Translations under genes and position numbers: made by a program
Assembly (NCBI GenBank): GCA_021432635.1
Contig: MU270069.1
Coordinates: 372,001-436,000 of the forward strand
From: Thozetella sp. PMI_491
Lineage: Eukaryota; Ascomycota; Sordariomycetes; Chaetosphaeriales; Chaetosphaeriaceae
Length of the DNA stretch: 64,000 bases
Direction of reading: 5' to 3'
Notes under the pieces: model-generated
What the model saw: the letters and a program-made list of their open reading frames with translations, nothing else
Told to the model about the DNA's origin: nothing
The model's database searches: none
Shown: positions 60,348-64,000 of the stretch, piece after piece
Layout of the letters: every line of letters starts with the position of its first letter
Numbering within the stretch: position 1 is the stretch's first letter

Positions 60348-62498
60348 TCAGTTCCCAAATATGGAAAGGGCGTTATTGATGAACCAGTTGATCCCCTCGG
60401 ACCGGTACGAGTCGATTTCGACGAAGGTGCCGCTTCCCTGCGTGGACCAGACCAAATTCTGGCCAACTCCGCCACCCACATTGGGGTCGTAAGCCGGCCA
60501 TACGACACCAGAGGGGGCGCCGCCATTGGGATCTAGGCCCGCGATGAAATTGATCCATGCCGTCGACATTGCCTTGGCTACCTGCCGGTCTGCGTCGTCG
60601 ACGATGGGTGGGGATGTGTAGCCAGTACCCAGGATGTTGTCGAACACGTAGGCCACTTCGGTGAAATGAATGGCACCTATCCATGCTGCATAGATTTCTC
60701 GTTAGATTCGCGTTACTAGCTGGGCGGCGTATGATCCTACTGGGAGCACTAACCTGGATTCCCGGCCTGAGTGATGTCGAACCGGTAGCTATATGACGGA
60801 ACTCCGTAGCTGGCCCACGCAATGTTCGCCCTCCTCCGGCAGTAGTGCATAAACCTAGAATACTCAGCAAAGCCGGCCGGCCCAGTATGAACACTCCATC
60901 TACTTACAGGTCACCAAAGTAAGCTTGCGTCCGACGACCCTGTAGCCCGATGACTGCGGCGAGCGGGTCGCCGGGCTTGAGGGCTGCCAGTTTGTCAAGG
61001 CTTGGGATCCCCACGGCCTGAATGTTTGGGTATACGTAGAGAGCTTCCGCAAGCAGGTCATCGGCCGACTTTCCCGTAGTATCCGCGGCGCCAGGGCTGA
61101 TCGTCTGGCGGAAGGCCGCCGCCACCTCGTCGGTGCTGCTGGCGCCGGCGCCGTTCGGCCCCCTCCCGCTCCCAAAGGCAGTGCCCTCGTCCGTGTTCGC
61201 GCCGATGAGAAGTGGTATACGGGGGAACTTGCCGTCGCGGAGCTGGAGATACGGGAAGTCGGCAATGAAGTCGCCGTCGATGGCAGGGGGCCACGGGCCG
61301 GTTCCGTTGAGGACCGAGTTGATCTCCTCGAAGGAAAGGCCACGCAAGCAGTCGAGGGACGCTGGGGTATTGACGGTAGAAGCGCATGAAGTGTTCTGAA
61401 CAAGCTGGTTGTAAATATCCTGGGGAGCGTCCGTGTTGTTAAATCCACCCGGATATCGATACAGAGTGCCGCCAAAGCCCGACTGGCCAATTGCTGCCCG
61501 GAACAGGCCATCGTCGCGGCCTATTAAAGCGCCAGTTGTTAGTATCGAATGATGTAAGTGGGAGATGTAAACATGGAAGTCTGATGCGGGTACCCTTCTG
61601 GGGAAGCCATGACGTTGCGGACATGGCACGGGGTAGGTGCAGGGGAAGCCGAGCCCTTGATTCAGGGGCAGTCAACATACCGTTATATGCGAGGACCTGC
61701 GCGCTCACGCTCTCTGCTCCAGAACTCTCTCCATAGATGGTCACCTTGTCGGAGGCACCACCAAATGCTTCAATGTTCTCGTTGACCCAGTGAAGAGCAA
61801 GGCGCTGGTCACGAAAGCCCAGGTTGGTCACGCCCTCCTCCAATGCCTCTCTGCTACTGACGAAGCCAAAGGCAGACAGACGGTAGTTTATACTGACGCC
61901 TATGATAGGCGTACCGAGCTCGACGCTGTTCTGCACGGTGTACGAGAGGTTGTAGCGTTGGTCGGCCGACCCGCCCATGAACTAGTACTCTAGTGAGCAG
62001 TCGGGAAGAAGCAACACATGGCAGAAGGGAGGTGGCTTACCAAACCGCCTCCGTGGATCCATACGGCCACTGGGAGTCCAGCAGAGTCACTGATGCCGGC
62101 GGGACGCACAACATTAAGGTAGAGACAATCTTCCGAGACCTCAAACCCAATCTGGTCGGACCCGTACCCGACGCAGTGTTTCGGGTATGTGGTCGCCGCC
62201 CGAGTGTCGGTCCAGGACGTGTTGAGGACCTGGGCCAAGCTAAAGCGGGCAGGGGGCTGTGAGACCCTGGAGTTAGCCCCTGGAGGGCCTCGACGTCCAA
62301 GATACGCACCTGAGCATAGGGCATCCCTAAGAAGTACTCTTGGTTGTACTCCGGAGAGTAGACGCCGCTATAAGATCCATTCTTGACGGCCACAACGGGC
62401 GGTAGTGCAGCCCTGCCCTGCCTAGCGATAGCACACTGGCCGAAGGAGCCAAAGGAGCCGAGGCCAAAGGCCAGGATGGTGTAGATCGAAGCAGCCAT
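60348..62498 (-). CDS. Secreted type-B carboxylesterase/lipase
   Basis: 585 residues, alpha/beta-hydrolase of the cholinesterase-type family; probably hydrolyses ester substrates outside the cell. Exons are 62498-62310, 62256-62041, 61981-61681, 61520-60908, 60854-60754 and 60685-60348; introns are 53, 59, 160, 53 and 68 nt, all in phase. The N-terminus has a clear signal peptide ([20 protein letters not shown], cut near residue 25). Motifs: [13 protein letters not shown] across intron 1, [12 protein letters not shown], the oxyanion IHGGGLFMGGS across intron 2, and the nucleophile Ser221 in GESSGA. The acid Glu347 is in [10 protein letters not shown], and His480 in [12 protein letters not shown] completes the triad. 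Several N-x-S/T sites suit secretion. Substrate (lipid, feruloyl, mycotoxin ester) cannot be told from sequence. The 160-nt third intron is supported by a CTAAC branch. Confidence 0.93.
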
Positions 62499-63391
62499 GA
62501 CCACGAGGTACGGAGCAGCCGGAGGACGATAACCCTGCACTGACGGGAGAGCGATCGACCAGCCATGACTAGCAACACCAGAGGGCGCTCTATATACCTT
62601 TCCCGACAGCCAGGAGAATCCGATCTGGGGCTCGATCGACGAGGCACCCACATCGTCATTGCCGACGCTATGGAGACGAGAGTACCCCATCTCTCCCCCT
62701 CAAGGATTTCCCCTCACCACTCCTCTATTCCAGTGGGACACGATGACTGCCGATGTTGTCAACCACGACTTTGGGTACCATCGGCGAGCCACTAGCCGCT
62801 TCAGAGCTTTGCATGCCGGACCAAGCTAGCTAGATGCTCCAGGTGCCGTGAACCCACTTGGTAGATTGGACCGAGATGGCTCACCTGGATGGTGTACACA
62901 ACGGCTTCGATGTTGCAATGGCGACTTCGGCTTGGAAACGCAGGGCAGGCTTGTTCTCTTCACAAATTACTCCTCGACTACCTGCCGCTCGCCGTGGCGA
63001 TGACGACAGAATCTATGTGTCACGTCACCGGAAACCTGGGAGAAGAAGGGAAGAGAAGGTTGTGGTGCGGGGACGCACCCCATGGAGCATGATGCGGAGA
63101 AGGTGGAGGGCGCCGATGCCCATAAGTGGTCTTGTATAGTCCAGTTCGCTCTAGAAGTGTATAGTCCGTTAGAAAACGGGCCGTTTCGCCCACCTTTCGG
63201 TTCAAAGTCCCGAGCATCCCCCACCCGCCCCGGTAGGCCCGGTGGCTCCTTCCGAGTCATGAACCTCGGAGGGTCTGTCGCCCGCGGCAGCGCGGTGTCG
63301 GCAGTCAGGGAGTTAGCGAGTTGAGGACGAAGAAGAAGGGTTGTTTAGGAGACCTACCCTTCATCCCCGTAGGGTATTATCTCCAATCTAC

Positions 63392-63417
63392 AAAAAAAAA
63401 AAAAAAAAAAAAAAAAA
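63392..63417 (+). repeat. A26 homopolymer
   Basis: Uninterrupted 26-A run followed by GGGCCCCGGGGGGG. Similar in kind to the A23 run at 6629; both in non-coding DNA. Confidence 0.9.
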
Positions 63418-63470
63418 GGGCCCCGGGGGGGAGGATTTCCCAAACATGGAACTACGAGGAAAGTAGATCA

Positions 63471-63494
63471 GGTACCAGTAGGTAAGGTACCTAG
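63471..63494. repeat. GGTACC/AGGTA/GGTACCTAG simple-motif stretch
   Basis: Overlapping GGTACC, AGGTAAGGTACC and CCTAG palindromic pieces. Related TACCTA motifs occur near 59993-60025. Such motifs are often seen in spacers of filamentous ascomycetes; origin unknown. Confidence 0.4.
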
Positions 63495-64000
63495 TTGACA
63501 AGATTTATTGGCCATAGTGCCTTCCCCGACACGAAACGGCTCAAGGCGGTTAAGGCGGGCAAAGGCTACCTAGAGGAGGGCCCGATCTTGACCTGTCCAA
63601 GGTAGCTCTGCCTATTGCGGTATGCACACTGGAGTGCCGTCTCCAAGGCGCCTTCGGGAACCAGAACCAGAACCAGACGCTATTGCCCGTTTTGCTCGGA
63701 CCAGGCGAGCGCACCACGGCCACGTCGAACCCCAATCTATCGGCGTGTTGGCGCTATTTCGCATGCTGGCAAGCTGCAACTGCCAACGGCGCTTGAGCGA
63801 CATGTGCAAGGTGTGACCTCGCTCGCCAGAAGCGCATGCCCCGCCGCTCTCCATTCAGTGCTCCCCCGATCACACCCCTCCAACCAAGATCTCCCGCCCA
63901 GCGTTACAACGCCCGGCGCACGTCACGGGGACCACGAATGGCCGTCTAGTTCCCCGGACTCTCGGCGCCACTCCGGCTCGTGGGCCGCCGCAGAGGTAGC

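Larger units (their letters stand above)
62499..64000. other. Upstream flank of the carboxylesterase gene to the window end
   Basis: 1.5 kb. Contains GTACGGAG at 62508-62515, an A26 run (63392-63417), and a GGTACC/GGTACCTAG stretch at 63471-63494. A gene start may lie beyond the edge; none is seen inside. Confidence 0.5.

Overview
The window is 64 kb of nuclear DNA from a filamentous ascomycete (Pezizomycotina), probably a Sordariomycete. This rests on short GT-AG introns (mostly 50-130 nt) with CTAAC/CTGAC-type branch points, moderately GC-rich coding sequence, long spacers between genes, and the gene content (Uds1 family, TRAPPII Trs65, Sld3, an Ssk2-type MAPKKK). I cannot name genus or species. 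One assembly gap of 110 N lies at 53756-53865.

Layout from left to right: the 3' part of an ammonium transporter (+); a Uds1-type coiled-coil protein (-); a family X DNA polymerase with a BRCT domain (-); MOB2 (+); PRMT1 (+); phosphoacetylglucosamine mutase (-); MUS81 (+); Mediator subunit 16 (-); an Hst3/Hst4-type sirtuin (+); the CHD1 remodeller (-); RLI1/ABCE1 (+); PRP40 (-); TRAPPII Trs65 (+); SLD3 (-); an SSK2-type MAPKKK (+); and a secreted type-B carboxylesterase (-). For each multi-exon gene I rebuilt exon borders from splice signals, reading-frame phase and conserved protein blocks; all sixteen models close in frame.

These are mostly single-copy housekeeping genes rather than an operon or a biosynthetic cluster. 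Several act in genome maintenance and chromatin: Pol X, MUS81, the H3K56-type sirtuin, CHD1 and SLD3. MOB2 and the Uds1 protein fit the polarity/septation machinery. The phosphoacetylglucosamine mutase makes a chitin precursor, the MAPKKK belongs to the osmostress (HOG) pathway, and Trs65 serves Golgi traffic. Shared function across neighbours is inference only.

I found no transposon, CRISPR array, tRNA, rRNA or secondary-metabolite cluster, and no clearly new system. The points most worth a second look are: the RLI1 gene, whose Fe-S domain is split over six tiny exons including one of 10 nt; stop-free in-frame introns in RLI1 and possibly MED16; a GC-AG intron in MED16; two full CDK sites at the SLD3 C-terminus; an Ala in the SAM-binding motif of PRMT1; a repeated GTACTCCGTAC palindrome in divergent promoters; and a G-quadruplex-type tract downstream of the sirtuin gene.
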